DNA from: Rhodothermales bacterium | GTDB taxonomy: Bacteria; Bacteroidota; Rhodothermia; Rhodothermales; JABDKH01 | DNA length: 46,819 nucleotides | NCBI GenBank assembly: GCA_013002345.1 | Contig: JABDKH010000058.1 | Location: forward strand, 1-46,819 | Reading direction: 5' to 3' | Shown here: positions 16,285 through 25,303 of the stretch, piece after piece | Numbering within the stretch: the first letter of the stretch is position 1 | Layout of the letters: the number at the start of each line of letters is the position of its first letter | Program-made: the position numbers and the translations under genes | Notes under the pieces: generated by a model | The model's database searches: none | Told to the model about the DNA's origin: nothing | The model's input: only the letters and a program-made list of their open reading frames with translations

Positions 16285-17388
16285 CTACCTGAGCAGCGTG
16301 ACGGACCGAGAGGTCGAGAAAGTTTCTCCCTGTGCCCGAATCACATACAGTCCCGTCGGTAGTTCGCGCGCGTCAAACTCCACAACCAGCGGCTGATTGG
16401 ACGTCGACTCACCGTCGTAGAGTGTCGCCACCTGCCGACCGGCCGCATCGACGGCGACGACCGTAACGTGCTGCGAGCGCTCTACCGTGAGTTCAAGGAG
16501 TGTGGTCGGGTTGAAGGGGTTCGGATATGCCGGCGACAGGTGATACTGCCCCGGAACGGCGATCGTAGTCTCGATTTGCGGGCTCGTGGTCGTGGTCCCG
16601 TCGAAGTCTATCTGCCGCAGTCGGAAGAAGTACTTGCCGGGCAATAGTCCGTCGACTTGATGCGAATAGTCGCTCCGCGATGACGTGGTACCGGTACCAT
16701 TCACGAACGCAATCGTTTTGAAGCGTGCATCGATACCGGGTTTCATCTGCTGGACCTCGAAACCTGCATTTTGAGATTCGGACGCTGTCCACCAGGTCAG
16801 CTCGACGTTGCTTCCATCAACGACGCCGGAGAACTCGGCCAACTCCACCGGCAGGGGAGCCAGGGACATCCCTTTGGTGGCCGTGTACACGTAGTCTTGC
16901 TTGTTTCCGTTGCCTCCGCTTCCCTCGACTCCAGCGGCGTATATCGTGACGCTGGCGGGAGGACCCGAAGCACTTGGTGTCCACTGGACGTTCCACGAGG
17001 TCTGCCCCGTATTTGCATGTGTCACGTAGTTCGCGTTGCCGTCCGCGTACTCCGTGTTTGCGTCGATCACTGTCGGGTTATCCAGTGCATGGAATCCGGA
17101 CCCGTCATGCACTGAAACCTCGAAGCCAAAGCTTGACGAGGCCTGTCCCGGGAAAGACACAGTAATTGATACGGGGACGCCTGCGGAGTAGGTGCCGGGG
17201 GAGGTGATTGAGAACGTCAGGCCACCTTCGTTGAGAGTGAACGTATTGTGGCAACCATCGAGGCATGTCTGATTGCCGGGAGCATTGGTTCGCTCAGCCG
17301 GCGCTCCGCCCCCGTTAAGAATGGCCGCTGTCAGAGTGACGAACACCACGGTCGCGAGTACAAATCGAGCAAGGGTAGCCATCATCAT
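16285..17388 (-). CDS. Secreted protein with choice-of-anchor-V-like domain and T9SS sorting domain
   Basis: A 367-residue exported protein. GGAG lies 6 bases before the first of three ATG codons in a row. A signal peptide (about 1-28) precedes TCLDGCHNTF, with C42, C46 and H47, a C-x3-CH motif seen in proteins of the choice-of-anchor-V kind. Beta-sandwich sequence follows (about 55-165), resembling reeler-type domains (PGTYSAGVPVSITVSFPGQ). A fibronectin-like region opens with LPVELAEFSGVVDGSNVELT (about 180-270). The C-terminal domain has YPNPFNPTT and ends LPTGLYVIRAQG...LLR, the type A sorting signal for type 9 secretion. The protein is therefore probably released or anchored at the cell surface. 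Whether the cysteine pair binds heme is unknown. Confidence 0.85.
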   Translation of the reverse strand: MMMATLARFVLATVVFVTLTAAILNGGGAPAERTNAPGNQTCLDGCHNTFTLNEGGLTFSITSPGTYSAGVPVSITVSFPGQASSSFGFEVSVHDGSGFHALDNPTVIDANTEYADGNANYVTHANTGQTSWNVQWTPSASGPPASVTIYAAGVEGSGGNGNKQDYVYTATKGMSLAPLPVELAEFSGVVDGSNVELTWWTASESQNAGFEVQQMKPGIDARFKTIAFVNGTGTTSSRSDYSHQVDGLLPGKYFFRLRQIDFDGTTTTSPQIETTIAVPGQYHLSPAYPNPFNPTTLLELTVERSQHVTVVAVDAAGRQVATLYDGESTSNQPLVVEFDARELPTGLYVIRAQGETFSTSRSVTLLR

Positions 17389-17700
17389 TCTTTCTCCGGG
17401 TCATCGAGTGGAAAGGGGCAACGGGTAATTCCGAACATCTGTAAGGAGCGCTTCACGTGTAATATCATCTGTGGGGAATATCCTATTAGTTGTGTAAGGT
17501 ATTGCCCGGCAACACGCGATAAATGACCTTTTTTGCTCTGATTCAAGGGTTGCCGGATGATCTGCTCGGCGGTCCGACTGTCAGGTGAGATGCGGAAGGA
17601 GTGTCGGCGTTGTGAGCCCGCGCGTTTTTTCCGTTCATAAAATGGGGATGAGTTGTCATCCACGGCTCACCGGCACATTTTCATCAAGAATCCAGCACCT
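17389..17700. other. Divergent intergenic region between the T9SS protein and multicopper oxidase genes
   Basis: About 310 bases with no convincing gene, holding promoters for both neighbours. It contains an 8-bp inverted repeat, CCGGCAAC (17506-17513) with GTTGCCGG (17549-17556), spaced by 35 bases. A short hairpin, GGATGA-GTTG-TCATCC (17646-17661), lies 39 bases before the oxidase ATG. The stretch between 17390 and 17530 is AT-richer than its surroundings. No promoter was called with confidence. Confidence 0.5.
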
Positions 17701-19137
17701 ATGTCCAAGAATCGTGACCTCCGCCGCCTGAATCGCCGAGACTTTGTTCGTGTAACCACCGTAGCGGCAGGGGCTGTCGCATCTGGAAGCCTGCTGTCAG
17801 CATGTGCAGACGACAGCCTACTGGTCGATCCAGAAGCCGGCGTCGGGGACGTACTGGCCAAGCGGCGGGCAGTCACGAGAAACCCGCTGAAGATCCCCGA
17901 ACTCATGCAGGGGACGGACCTGACGGTGGCGCCGGCAGTGGTCGATATTGGAGGTGAGGAGATGGTGGAAGCCTGGGCATACAACGGGCAATTTCCGGGT
18001 CCGACGTTTGAGCGCAGGCGGGGCGAGAGCGTGGGTGTGGAAATGGTGAACGGCCTCCAGGACGAGACGATCGTTCACTGGCACGGCATGATAGTGGATC
18101 GCGAGAACGACGGCCACCCCCAGGACGTGGTGGAATCGGGTGAGCACTATGGATATAACTTCGTCGTCAATCAGCGCGCCGCACTGAACTGGTATCACCC
18201 GCATCCGGATATGCTGACCGGTGAGCAGGTCAATAAGGGTCTCGCCGGAGCATTCATCATCCGAGACGACGAGGAGGATTTACTCGGACTTCCGTCGGGT
18301 AAATACGAGGTCCCACTGATCATTCGTGATGCGACGATCCGCAGGGGCCGCATGACGTACCGCGCCCGGAAGAGCGGCTTCTTTGGAAAGACGCCTCTTG
18401 TGAACGGGACGCGTAACCCGAAGCTCGACGTCGACCCGGCAGTCTATCGTTTCAGAGTCCTCAACGGTGCCAACGCACGCCACTTCAATCTATCCCTGAG
18501 CAATGGGCAGAACTTCATTCTGATCGGGAACGACGGGGGTCTGTTACCGATGCGCCACGATCTCGGTCAGATTCTCATGTCACCTGGTGAGCGCATAGAC
18601 ATCCTGGTAGACTTCCGGAACCTCCAGGGGACCTCATTGATGTTGCACGATCTCGAGGATGGCTGGGACCTTCTGGAGTTCAACGTCAACAGTGAGTCGA
18701 ACATCGACTACGCGTTCCCCGAGATCACGACCTCAACGATTACTGAGCTGTCCGAGGCGGATGTCGTCCAAACCCGTGTCTTCAGCTTTGACGGCATGAG
18801 CAAGATCAACGGGCGAGTCTATGGCATGGAAAGAATCGACGAGTACGTCCCGAAGGGTCAGACCGAAAAATGGATCTTTACCACCGGTGGAAGTGCGCCG
18901 CACCCGGTTCATGTGCACGCCGCACCGTTCAAGGTATTGTCGAGAACGGGCGGACGAGGAGAGGTCTTCCCGTGGGAAACGGGCCTGAAGGATACGGTTC
19001 TCCTTGAAGATGGCGAGACCGTCGAGGTTCTGATCCGCTTTGATGAGTTCGCCGGACTATTCCTTCTTCACTGCCACAAGCTGGAGCATGAAGACGCGGG
19101 CATGATGATGAACTTCGAGGTTGTCGACCCGACGTAA
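17701..19137 (+). CDS. Tat-exported multicopper oxidase (probable lipoprotein)
   Basis: A 478-residue multicopper oxidase, which oxidises metals, phenols or similar substrates while reducing oxygen to water. I chose the ATG at 17701 because it gives a compact twin-arginine signal (NRRDFVRV, R12-R13) ending in LLSAC (C35), a possible lipobox; an upstream in-frame start adds 16 unneeded residues. All copper ligands are visible: HWHG (H126, H128), WYHPHPD (H166, H168), HPVHVH, and HCHKLEHEDAGM near the end (H457, C458, H459, H463, with M468 as likely axial type 1 ligand). The sequence is closer to CotA/SufI-like two- or three-domain oxidases than to nitrite reductases. No methionine-rich copper-resistance insert is visible. 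It is divergent from the T9SS-sorted protein gene. Confidence 0.92.
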   Translation: MSKNRDLRRLNRRDFVRVTTVAAGAVASGSLLSACADDSLLVDPEAGVGDVLAKRRAVTRNPLKIPELMQGTDLTVAPAVVDIGGEEMVEAWAYNGQFPGPTFERRRGESVGVEMVNGLQDETIVHWHGMIVDRENDGHPQDVVESGEHYGYNFVVNQRAALNWYHPHPDMLTGEQVNKGLAGAFIIRDDEEDLLGLPSGKYEVPLIIRDATIRRGRMTYRARKSGFFGKTPLVNGTRNPKLDVDPAVYRFRVLNGANARHFNLSLSNGQNFILIGNDGGLLPMRHDLGQILMSPGERIDILVDFRNLQGTSLMLHDLEDGWDLLEFNVNSESNIDYAFPEITTSTITELSEADVVQTRVFSFDGMSKINGRVYGMERIDEYVPKGQTEKWIFTTGGSAPHPVHVHAAPFKVLSRTGGRGEVFPWETGLKDTVLLEDGETVEVLIRFDEFAGLFLLHCHKLEHEDAGMMMNFEVVDPT

Positions 19138-19151
19138 AGCCGGAATTTCGA

Positions 19152-19550
19152 TCACATCCACAACTCGCGCATCGGCCGGCGCAGCACAAGCTCGCCCTCC
19201 ATGAGTCGGCGATCGAAATTGATGAACCCGTTCACGAGGTAAATCTCGACGGGATCGCAATTGTACAGCAGCTTGAACTCGCGATCGAACTTTCGATAGT
19301 CCGCGGTGATGATCAGCCCGACCAGCCCGTTGTCGGCTGTCCCAACGAACACGTCTACGGCATGCCCGTCCGATGCTGTGGTGCCGGGGATGAAGCCGTA
19401 ATTTATCGGGTAGATGATCGATGGATGATCGGGATGCGCGGTACCCTTCGCGCGGTCGATCGTGAATCCGCGCTCACGAATCAGGTCTTCCCACTGGGTC
19501 CAGCGAAAACTCGCAGCTGTCGATTCCCTGATCATCGCGAGGCGTGCCAT
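19152..19550 (-). CDS. Divergent inorganic-pyrophosphatase-like protein, coupled to aspS
   Basis: A 132-residue protein that resembles the core of class I inorganic pyrophosphatases. The segment IIYPINYGFIPGTTASDGHA followed by VDVFVG matches the family pattern around NYGYI and DGDPxD. Compared from memory with E. coli Ppa, the first and third aspartates of that motif are kept but the middle one is His here. The Lys-Glu pair near the N-terminus and the arginine before the Tyr motif also seem missing. A later D-K region (DYRKFDREFK) is kept. It may therefore have altered or no pyrophosphatase activity. The start is in TGATG, where the aspS stop overlaps its ATG, so the two are translated together. 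AspRS releases pyrophosphate, so the pairing makes sense if the protein still acts on it. Confidence 0.75.
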   Translation of the reverse strand: MARLAMIRESTAASFRWTQWEDLIRERGFTIDRAKGTAHPDHPSIIYPINYGFIPGTTASDGHAVDVFVGTADNGLVGLIITADYRKFDREFKLLYNCDPVEIYLVNGFINFDRRLMEGELVLRRPMRELWM

Positions 19551-21400
19551 CACTCTTCCGGCACAACGGTCCGGATGTGCAGATCCTCTAGCTGACGGTC
19601 GTCGACGAGATCAGGCGAGTCCACCATAAGCTCCTGCGCCCGCTGCGTCTTCGGAAACGCGATCACGTCACGCAGGGACGGCGCACCGGCGAGCAGCATG
19701 ATGATGCGGTCGAATCCCATCGCGATACCGCCGTGAGGCGGGGCACCGAACCGGAACGCATCCAGCAGAAAGCCAAATCTCTGCTCGGCCTCCTCCTCAT
19801 CGATTCCGAGAAGCCGAAACATCTTGTGCTGAACCTCGCGCTGGTGAATCCTGATCGACCCGCCACCGATTTCACTTCCGTTGAGCACCAGATCGTAGGC
19901 CCGCGCTCGTGTCGATCCTGGTGATTCCAGCATAGTGTCGAAATCATCGGGGTGCGGCGATGTGAACGGATGGTGCATCGCGACGTGACGGCCCGCCTCG
20001 GCCGACCATTCAACAAGCGGAAATTCGGTGACCCAGAGAAAATTCCACGGCCCGAGGTCGTCACGCGTGATCAGGCCAAGCTCGTCCGCCATATGCAGGC
20101 GCAGGGCACCCATCTGCTCATAGACCTTGGGTGCTTCACCGGCAAGGACGAGCACGAGGTCACCTGCAGCTGCTCCCGCCGCCTGGACCGCCGCCTCAAC
20201 GTTCTCCGTCTTGAGCACCTCGGCCTTCACCGATGAGTAGGTCTCGGAGCCGTCGGACGGGAGCTTGAAATACACCAGCCCTCCAGCACCGATCCGTTTG
20301 CGCACGACGTCCTTGTCGAGCCGATCCATGGCGCCCCGGCCGCGATCTCCCTCACCCGGGACAACGATCGCTACGATCTTCCCGCCGGATTCGATGACAT
20401 TGTCAAACACGCGGAAACCGGAACCACGGAACGCGTCGCCAACATCGCAAAGCTCCAGCCCGAAGCGCGTGTCCGGCTTGTCGGATCCGAACCGGCTGAG
20501 TGCCTCGGCATACGAGATACGCGGGAAGGGAGTCGGCAGATCAAGATCGAAAACGCTTTTCCAGATAGACGCCATGAGACCCTCGATCAGCGCGTAGATC
20601 TGATCTTCCGTGGCGAACGTCATTTCGACGTCGATCTGCGTGAACTCAGGTTGACGATCTGCGCGGAGGTCTTCGTCTCGGAAGCACTTCACGATCTGGA
20701 AATAGCGGTCGAGTCCCGCGACCATCAGAATTTGCTTGTACGTCTGCGGCGACTGCGGAAGCGCGTAGAATTTCGCCGGATGAAGTCGGCTCGGCACCAG
20801 ATAATCGCGAGCGCCTTCAGGCGTCGACTTCATCAGCACGGGCGTCTCGACTTCGAGGAACTGTTGTTCATCGAAGTAGCGTCGCGTGATCTGATACACC
20901 TGGTGGCGAAGCAGCAGATTGCGCTGGAGCTCGGGGCGACGAAGGTCAAGGTACCGGTAGCGCAGCCGCAGGTCTTCGCCTGCCAGCTGCCGCTTTTCCT
21001 CATGCGCGGAGACAGGGAAGGGAAGTGGATCGGTTTTGCTAAGCAGCACGATCTCGTCGACGCGCACTTCCACCTCACCGGTGGGGAGTTTCTTGTTGAT
21101 CGTCTCGTCCGATCTCGGGGCGACCGTGCCCGCGACCGATACGACGTATTCACTGCGTAGTCCGTTCGCCACTTCCAGGGCCTCGGGGTCGTCCTGCGGC
21201 GACATGACGATTTGCGTCAGGCCGTAGCGATCCCGCAGATCGATGAAGATCAGGCCTCCAAGGTCGCGCCTAGTGTCGACCCAGCCTTTGAGCACGACGC
21301 GCTCGCCGATCTGATCTGGTCGCACTTCACCGCACGTGTGGGTGCGGGCGTTGGCAGCAGTTCGTTTGGCCGCGCCGTGAGATGTGTTGTCGGGACGCAT
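19550..21400 (-). CDS. aspS: Aspartate--tRNA ligase
   Basis: A 616-residue class II aminoacyl-tRNA synthetase that charges tRNA-Asp. The N-terminal OB-fold binds the anticodon (about 20-130, VVLKGWVDTRRDLGGLIFID). The catalytic core has LRYRYLDLRRPE, TPEGARDYLVPSR, PQSPQTYKQ and motif 2 (FRDEDLRADRQPEFTQID). The bacterial insertion (GAD) domain lies in the middle, and motif 3 is GIAMGFDRIIMLLAG near the end. The Leu in RRDLGG matches E. coli, where discriminating enzymes have Leu and some non-discriminating ones have His; this suggests a tRNA-Asp-specific enzyme but does not prove it. The length is normal for a bacterial AspRS. Its stop overlaps the start of the pyrophosphatase-like gene. Confidence 0.98.
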   Translation of the reverse strand: MRPDNTSHGAAKRTAANARTHTCGEVRPDQIGERVVLKGWVDTRRDLGGLIFIDLRDRYGLTQIVMSPQDDPEALEVANGLRSEYVVSVAGTVAPRSDETINKKLPTGEVEVRVDEIVLLSKTDPLPFPVSAHEEKRQLAGEDLRLRYRYLDLRRPELQRNLLLRHQVYQITRRYFDEQQFLEVETPVLMKSTPEGARDYLVPSRLHPAKFYALPQSPQTYKQILMVAGLDRYFQIVKCFRDEDLRADRQPEFTQIDVEMTFATEDQIYALIEGLMASIWKSVFDLDLPTPFPRISYAEALSRFGSDKPDTRFGLELCDVGDAFRGSGFRVFDNVIESGGKIVAIVVPGEGDRGRGAMDRLDKDVVRKRIGAGGLVYFKLPSDGSETYSSVKAEVLKTENVEAAVQAAGAAAGDLVLVLAGEAPKVYEQMGALRLHMADELGLITRDDLGPWNFLWVTEFPLVEWSAEAGRHVAMHHPFTSPHPDDFDTMLESPGSTRARAYDLVLNGSEIGGGSIRIHQREVQHKMFRLLGIDEEEAEQRFGFLLDAFRFGAPPHGGIAMGFDRIIMLLAGAPSLRDVIAFPKTQRAQELMVDSPDLVDDRQLEDLHIRTVVPEE

Positions 21401-21594
21401 TGTCGCGATCTGGATCTGCTCAATATCTACAAAAAAAGGCCTTAACGGCCCTCAGAATTCTGCTTCAAGAATATACGATTCGGTGTCTTCGCCCGCGTGC
21501 ACGTCGCCGAAAATTCGATTTGCTCCGGAACCAACGGCAAAATTCATTATCTTGGCGGCTTCAATTCTCTATCGCGCATCACGGAGCGACCCGA

Positions 21595-23106
21595 ATGACG
21601 AACGACCCACCGATGACCCCTGCTTCGGCGGCTGCCGCTCCGCAGGGCAAGACTTTCTTTGGCCACCCGCGCGGCCTCGCCACACTCTTCTTCACGGAGA
21701 TGTGGGAACGCTTCAGCTACTACGGCGGGCGCGCCATTTTGATACTGTTCATGACAGCGGCTGTCGCGACCGGTGGACTCGGGATGACCGCGGCGACTGC
21801 TGCAGCCATCTACGGAATCTACGTGGCGTGCGTTTATCTCTTCGCGCTGCCCGGTGGATGGATCGCGGACCGCATCACGGGTCAACGCAACGCGATCTTC
21901 TACGGTGGCATTCTGATCGCGGCCGGAAACTTCAGTCTGGCTGTGCCCGGGCTGACTACTTTCTACGCCGGTCTGCTGCTCATCGTCCTGGGTACGGGGT
22001 TGCTCAAACCGAACGTGAGCGCGATTGTCGGGGATCTGTATCCTGAGGGCGGGGCGCGACGCGATGCAGGGTTTTCGATTTTCTACATGGGCATCAATAT
22101 CGGTGCCTTCGTAGCGCCGCTCGTCTGTGGTTTTCTCGGTGAGACCATTGACTGGCACCTCGGCTTCGCCGCCGCCGGCGTCGGCATGGTTCTGGGATTG
22201 ATCCAGTACCGACTTGGATATCCGCACCTGCTCGACGCGGGCCATCTGAAAGAAGAGGCTCACGCCGGTCGGGGACAGGCGGTCAAGACCGTGTCGATGG
22301 GAGTAGGAGTGGTTGCTGTCATCGCGGCCATACTCTACGGCATTGACAATTCAGGGCTCGTCAACATTACGCTCGAAGGAGCTGCGTACGCGACAGGGTT
22401 CGTAATTCTCGGTCTCGCCGTGGCGTTCTTCGCCTTCGTTCTGACTTTCGGACATCTGGAGTCGGTCGAGAAGAAGCGCGTCATTGTGATCTTCCTGCTC
22501 TTCCTCGGTGCTGCGGTGTTCTGGTCCGGCTTTGAACAGGCCGCCAGTTCGATGAACCTCTTTGCAGACAGACTGACGGACCGCGTGTTCTTCGATTGGG
22601 AGATGCCTGCGAGCTGGCTTCAGTCGGTGAACCCGCTGTTCATCATTGCGCTGGCACCGGTGTTCGGTTGGCTGTGGGTCTGGCTCAATAACAAGGAGAA
22701 GGAGCCGTCCCTTCCAGCGAAGTTCGGTCTCGGCCTGCTGATGCTCGGAGTCGGATTCCTCGTTATTGCGTGGGGTGCCACGTACACGATGGACGGACAC
22801 ACCGTCAGCCCCATGTGGCTCGTGTCGACGTACTTCCTCCACACCTGTGGTGAACTCGCGTTGAGCCCGGTCGGACTGAGCAGCATCACGAAGCTGTCAC
22901 CGAAAAAGTATGTGGGTCAGATGATGGGCACCTGGTTCATGGGTGCTGCGCTGGGTAACCTGATCGCGGGACTCGTAGCGGGGCAGTTCGAAACGCTGCC
23001 GTTGCCGACGCTCTTCGTGACGGTCGCGGCCCTCGTCGGCGTCTTTGGTCTGATCTTCCTGGTCCTCGCGAAGCCGATCCAGAAGATGATGGGCGGAGTA
23101 CACTAG
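21595..23106 (+). CDS. POT-family proton-dependent oligopeptide transporter
   Basis: A 503-residue major facilitator protein of the POT/PTR2 group, which imports di- and tripeptides with protons. The ATG at 21595 is chosen because the chain then starts just before the family signature; the frame stays open upstream but without matching sequence, and a GGAG lies 10 bases away. The first helix has the ExxERFxYY signature (TEMWERFSYYG, E35, E38, R39). About 12-14 membrane segments follow, with LLKPNVSAIVGDLYPEG and FFYMGINIGAF-like motifs (here FSIFYMGINIGAF), as in DtpT-type carriers. It is followed after 21 bases by dut and then by a gamma-glutamyltransferase, all on the same strand, suggesting an operon. 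A link to peptide scavenging is inferred. Confidence 0.93.
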   Translation: MTNDPPMTPASAAAAPQGKTFFGHPRGLATLFFTEMWERFSYYGGRAILILFMTAAVATGGLGMTAATAAAIYGIYVACVYLFALPGGWIADRITGQRNAIFYGGILIAAGNFSLAVPGLTTFYAGLLLIVLGTGLLKPNVSAIVGDLYPEGGARRDAGFSIFYMGINIGAFVAPLVCGFLGETIDWHLGFAAAGVGMVLGLIQYRLGYPHLLDAGHLKEEAHAGRGQAVKTVSMGVGVVAVIAAILYGIDNSGLVNITLEGAAYATGFVILGLAVAFFAFVLTFGHLESVEKKRVIVIFLLFLGAAVFWSGFEQAASSMNLFADRLTDRVFFDWEMPASWLQSVNPLFIIALAPVFGWLWVWLNNKEKEPSLPAKFGLGLLMLGVGFLVIAWGATYTMDGHTVSPMWLVSTYFLHTCGELALSPVGLSSITKLSPKKYVGQMMGTWFMGAALGNLIAGLVAGQFETLPLPTLFVTVAALVGVFGLIFLVLAKPIQKMMGGVH

Positions 23107-23127
23107 ACCCTGCAGCGGGGCTGTCGG

Positions 23128-23580
23128 ATGGTCGACGAGATCGAGGTTCGAATTCGACGGCTCCCGCATGCGGCGGAACTGGACCTTCCGGCGTACGCTA
23201 CGAGTCACAGCGCCGGAATGGACCTGCGGGCCGCAATTACTGCAGCCGTAGCGCTGCCGCCCGGTGCGCGCGCTCTCGTCCCGTCCGGGATTCAGATCGC
23301 GTTGCCCGATGGCTGTGAGGCGCAGGTGAGGCCCCGCAGTGGTCTCGCGGTGCGCCACGGAGTCACAGTCCTGAACTCTCCGGGCACTATCGATGCGGAC
23401 TACCGCGGCGAAATCAAGGTCATCCTGATCAACCACGGCTCCGAAACATTCACTGTCAATCGCGGAGAGCGGATAGCCCAGCTCGTGGTTGCGCGCCACG
23501 CCCGTGTTCAGTGGAATGAAGAGACGGACCTCGACGAAACGGTCCGCGGGGAAGGTGGCTTCGGCCACACCGGCACGTGA
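23128..23580 (+). CDS. dut: Deoxyuridine 5'-triphosphate nucleotidohydrolase (dUTPase)
   Basis: A 150-residue trimeric-type dUTPase, which splits dUTP to dUMP and pyrophosphate, keeping uracil out of DNA and feeding dTMP synthesis. All five family motifs are present and in order: AGMDLRA (29-35), PRSGLA (69-74), [13 protein letters not shown] (86-98, with the catalytic Asp D89), RGERIAQLV (112-120), and the C-terminal GEGGFGHTG that closes over the substrate. The length is normal. It sits between the peptide transporter (21 bases upstream) and the gamma-glutamyltransferase (13 bases downstream), which is an odd place by function but fits a shared transcript. Confidence 0.98.
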   Translation: MVDEIEVRIRRLPHAAELDLPAYATSHSAGMDLRAAITAAVALPPGARALVPSGIQIALPDGCEAQVRPRSGLAVRHGVTVLNSPGTIDADYRGEIKVILINHGSETFTVNRGERIAQLVVARHARVQWNEETDLDETVRGEGGFGHTGT

Positions 23581-23593
23581 ATCTGGACGAAGC

Positions 23594-25300
23594 ATGCAGA
23601 CTCGCTTGAAGGTCATTTTCGCGGCAATCTGCTGCGTAGTCATCGTGCCATCTGCGGGCGCGCAGTCGGGGCGCACACCTGCGCCGGCGCGGCACGGGAT
23701 GGTCGTCACCAATCACTACCTCGCGTCGGAGATCGGTCGCGACATGCTTGCTCGTGGAGGTAACGCGATAGATGCCGCAGTCGCCACGGCGTTCGCGCTT
23801 GCCGTCGTTCTCCCGTCGGCCGGAAACATCGGCGGCGGTGGGTTCATCGTCTATCACGGCGCCGACGGGTTCGTCACCAGCTTCAACTTCCGTGAGAAGG
23901 CCCCGATGGCCGCCACGGCTCGCATGTACCTCGACGAGAACGGGGAAGTCAAGAACAACTCAAATCACGATGGCATTCTCGCCGTCGGTGTGCCAGGCAC
24001 GGTCGCCGGACTTGCTCTTGCTCACGAACGACTGGGCACGATGAAATGGGCCGACCTCGTCAAGCCCGCCGTGCGTCTCGCCGACAAAGGGTTTACTGTT
24101 TCGTGGAACATGGAGAGATTCCTGAAACAGGTCGTACAGCGAGCGGATGATTATCAATACGCCTCGACGGCCCGCGTCTTCTCCAAAGACGGTCGGCCGT
24201 ATGTGCCCGGCGACGTGCTGCGACAGAAGGACCTCGCACGAACGCTCAAGCGCATTCAGAAGAAGGGCAAGGACGGTTTCTATGCGGGCAAGACCGCGGA
24301 GTTGATCGCGTCCTACATGCGCGAGCACGGCGGACTGATTACCGAGGAAGACCTTGCTCGATACGAGGCCGTCGAGCAGCCCCCGACACACGGGACCTAC
24401 CGCGGATATGACGTCTACTCGATGGCGCCTCCGAGTTCAGGCGGCGTGGTCCTGACGGAGATGCTGAACATACTGGAGGGTTATGATCTCGCGAGTCTCG
24501 GGCACAACTCGGCGGCCTATCTGCACGTGCTGACTGAGGCCATGCGGCGAGCATACGCAGACCGCGCCCGATATCTCGGCGATCCGGCTTTCAATCCTGA
24601 GTTGCCGATGGACAAGCTTGTCTCGAAGGAGTACGCCGAACAGCTGCGGAACAGCATCGATATGTCGCAGGCCTCCGTCAGTGACTCAGCGGATTTCAAC
24701 ATGGCCTTCGAAAGCCCTGAGACCACACACATCTCTATCGTCGACGGTCAGGGGAATGCGGTTGCACTCACGTACACGCTCGAATACAGCTACGGCTCGA
24801 AGATCGTTGTGGATGGAGCGGGCTTCTTGCTCAACAACGAGATGGGCGACTTCAACCCGATCCCTGGTCGGACCACATCTACGGGGCTCATCGGTACGGA
24901 TCCGAATCTGGTCGCGCCGGAAAAACGCATGCTGTCGAGCATGACGCCCACGATCGTCGCTCTAGACGGACAGCCACGTCTTCTCATCGGGAGTCCGGGC
25001 GGACGGACAATCATCAACACCGTCCTGCAGGTCATCCTGAATGTGATCGACCACGGCATGAACGTGGCACAGGCCGTTGAGGCGGGCCGCATTCATCACC
25101 AGTGGCTTCCGGACACTACGCGTTTCGAGACCTGGCAGATTTCCCCGGATACGCGACGGATGTACGAAGACATGGGCCACAGGGTCAGGCTCCGCAGCAG
25201 TCAGGGATCGGCGAACGGGATTCTCGTGGATCGCAAGAACGGCTTGCTCTACGGAGCAGCGGATTCGCGCGGCTTCGATTCCCGTTCTGCCGGATACTAG
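23594..25300 (+). CDS. ggt: Gamma-glutamyltransferase (exported)
   Basis: A 568-residue N-terminal-nucleophile enzyme that cleaves glutathione and other gamma-glutamyl compounds, usually in the periplasm. The ATG at 23594 opens a signal peptide (LKVIFAAICCVVIVPSAGAQ). An in-frame start further upstream would overlap dut and spoil it. The large-subunit part has GGNAIDAAVATAFALAVVLP and GNIGGGGFIVY. The precursor is expected to self-cleave before T377 in ETTHIS, making T377 the nucleophile of the small subunit, followed by DGQGNAVALTYTL, LLNNEMGDF and SSMTPTIV. GSPGGRTIINTV near the C-terminus is also typical. It ends 3 bases before the stop of the convergent barrel gene. Confidence 0.95.
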   Translation: MQTRLKVIFAAICCVVIVPSAGAQSGRTPAPARHGMVVTNHYLASEIGRDMLARGGNAIDAAVATAFALAVVLPSAGNIGGGGFIVYHGADGFVTSFNFREKAPMAATARMYLDENGEVKNNSNHDGILAVGVPGTVAGLALAHERLGTMKWADLVKPAVRLADKGFTVSWNMERFLKQVVQRADDYQYASTARVFSKDGRPYVPGDVLRQKDLARTLKRIQKKGKDGFYAGKTAELIASYMREHGGLITEEDLARYEAVEQPPTHGTYRGYDVYSMAPPSSGGVVLTEMLNILEGYDLASLGHNSAAYLHVLTEAMRRAYADRARYLGDPAFNPELPMDKLVSKEYAEQLRNSIDMSQASVSDSADFNMAFESPETTHISIVDGQGNAVALTYTLEYSYGSKIVVDGAGFLLNNEMGDFNPIPGRTTSTGLIGTDPNLVAPEKRMLSSMTPTIVALDGQPRLLIGSPGGRTIINTVLQVILNVIDHGMNVAQAVEAGRIHHQWLPDTTRFETWQISPDTRRMYEDMGHRVRLRSSQGSANGILVDRKNGLLYGAADSRGFDSRSAGY

Positions 25301-25303
25301 CGA

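Noticed and set aside
21431-21451. A short GGCC hairpin next to an A7 run, terminator-like on the minus strand
   Set aside because: The stem is only 4 bp, and no minus-strand gene ends here; it lies upstream of aspS rather than after a gene.
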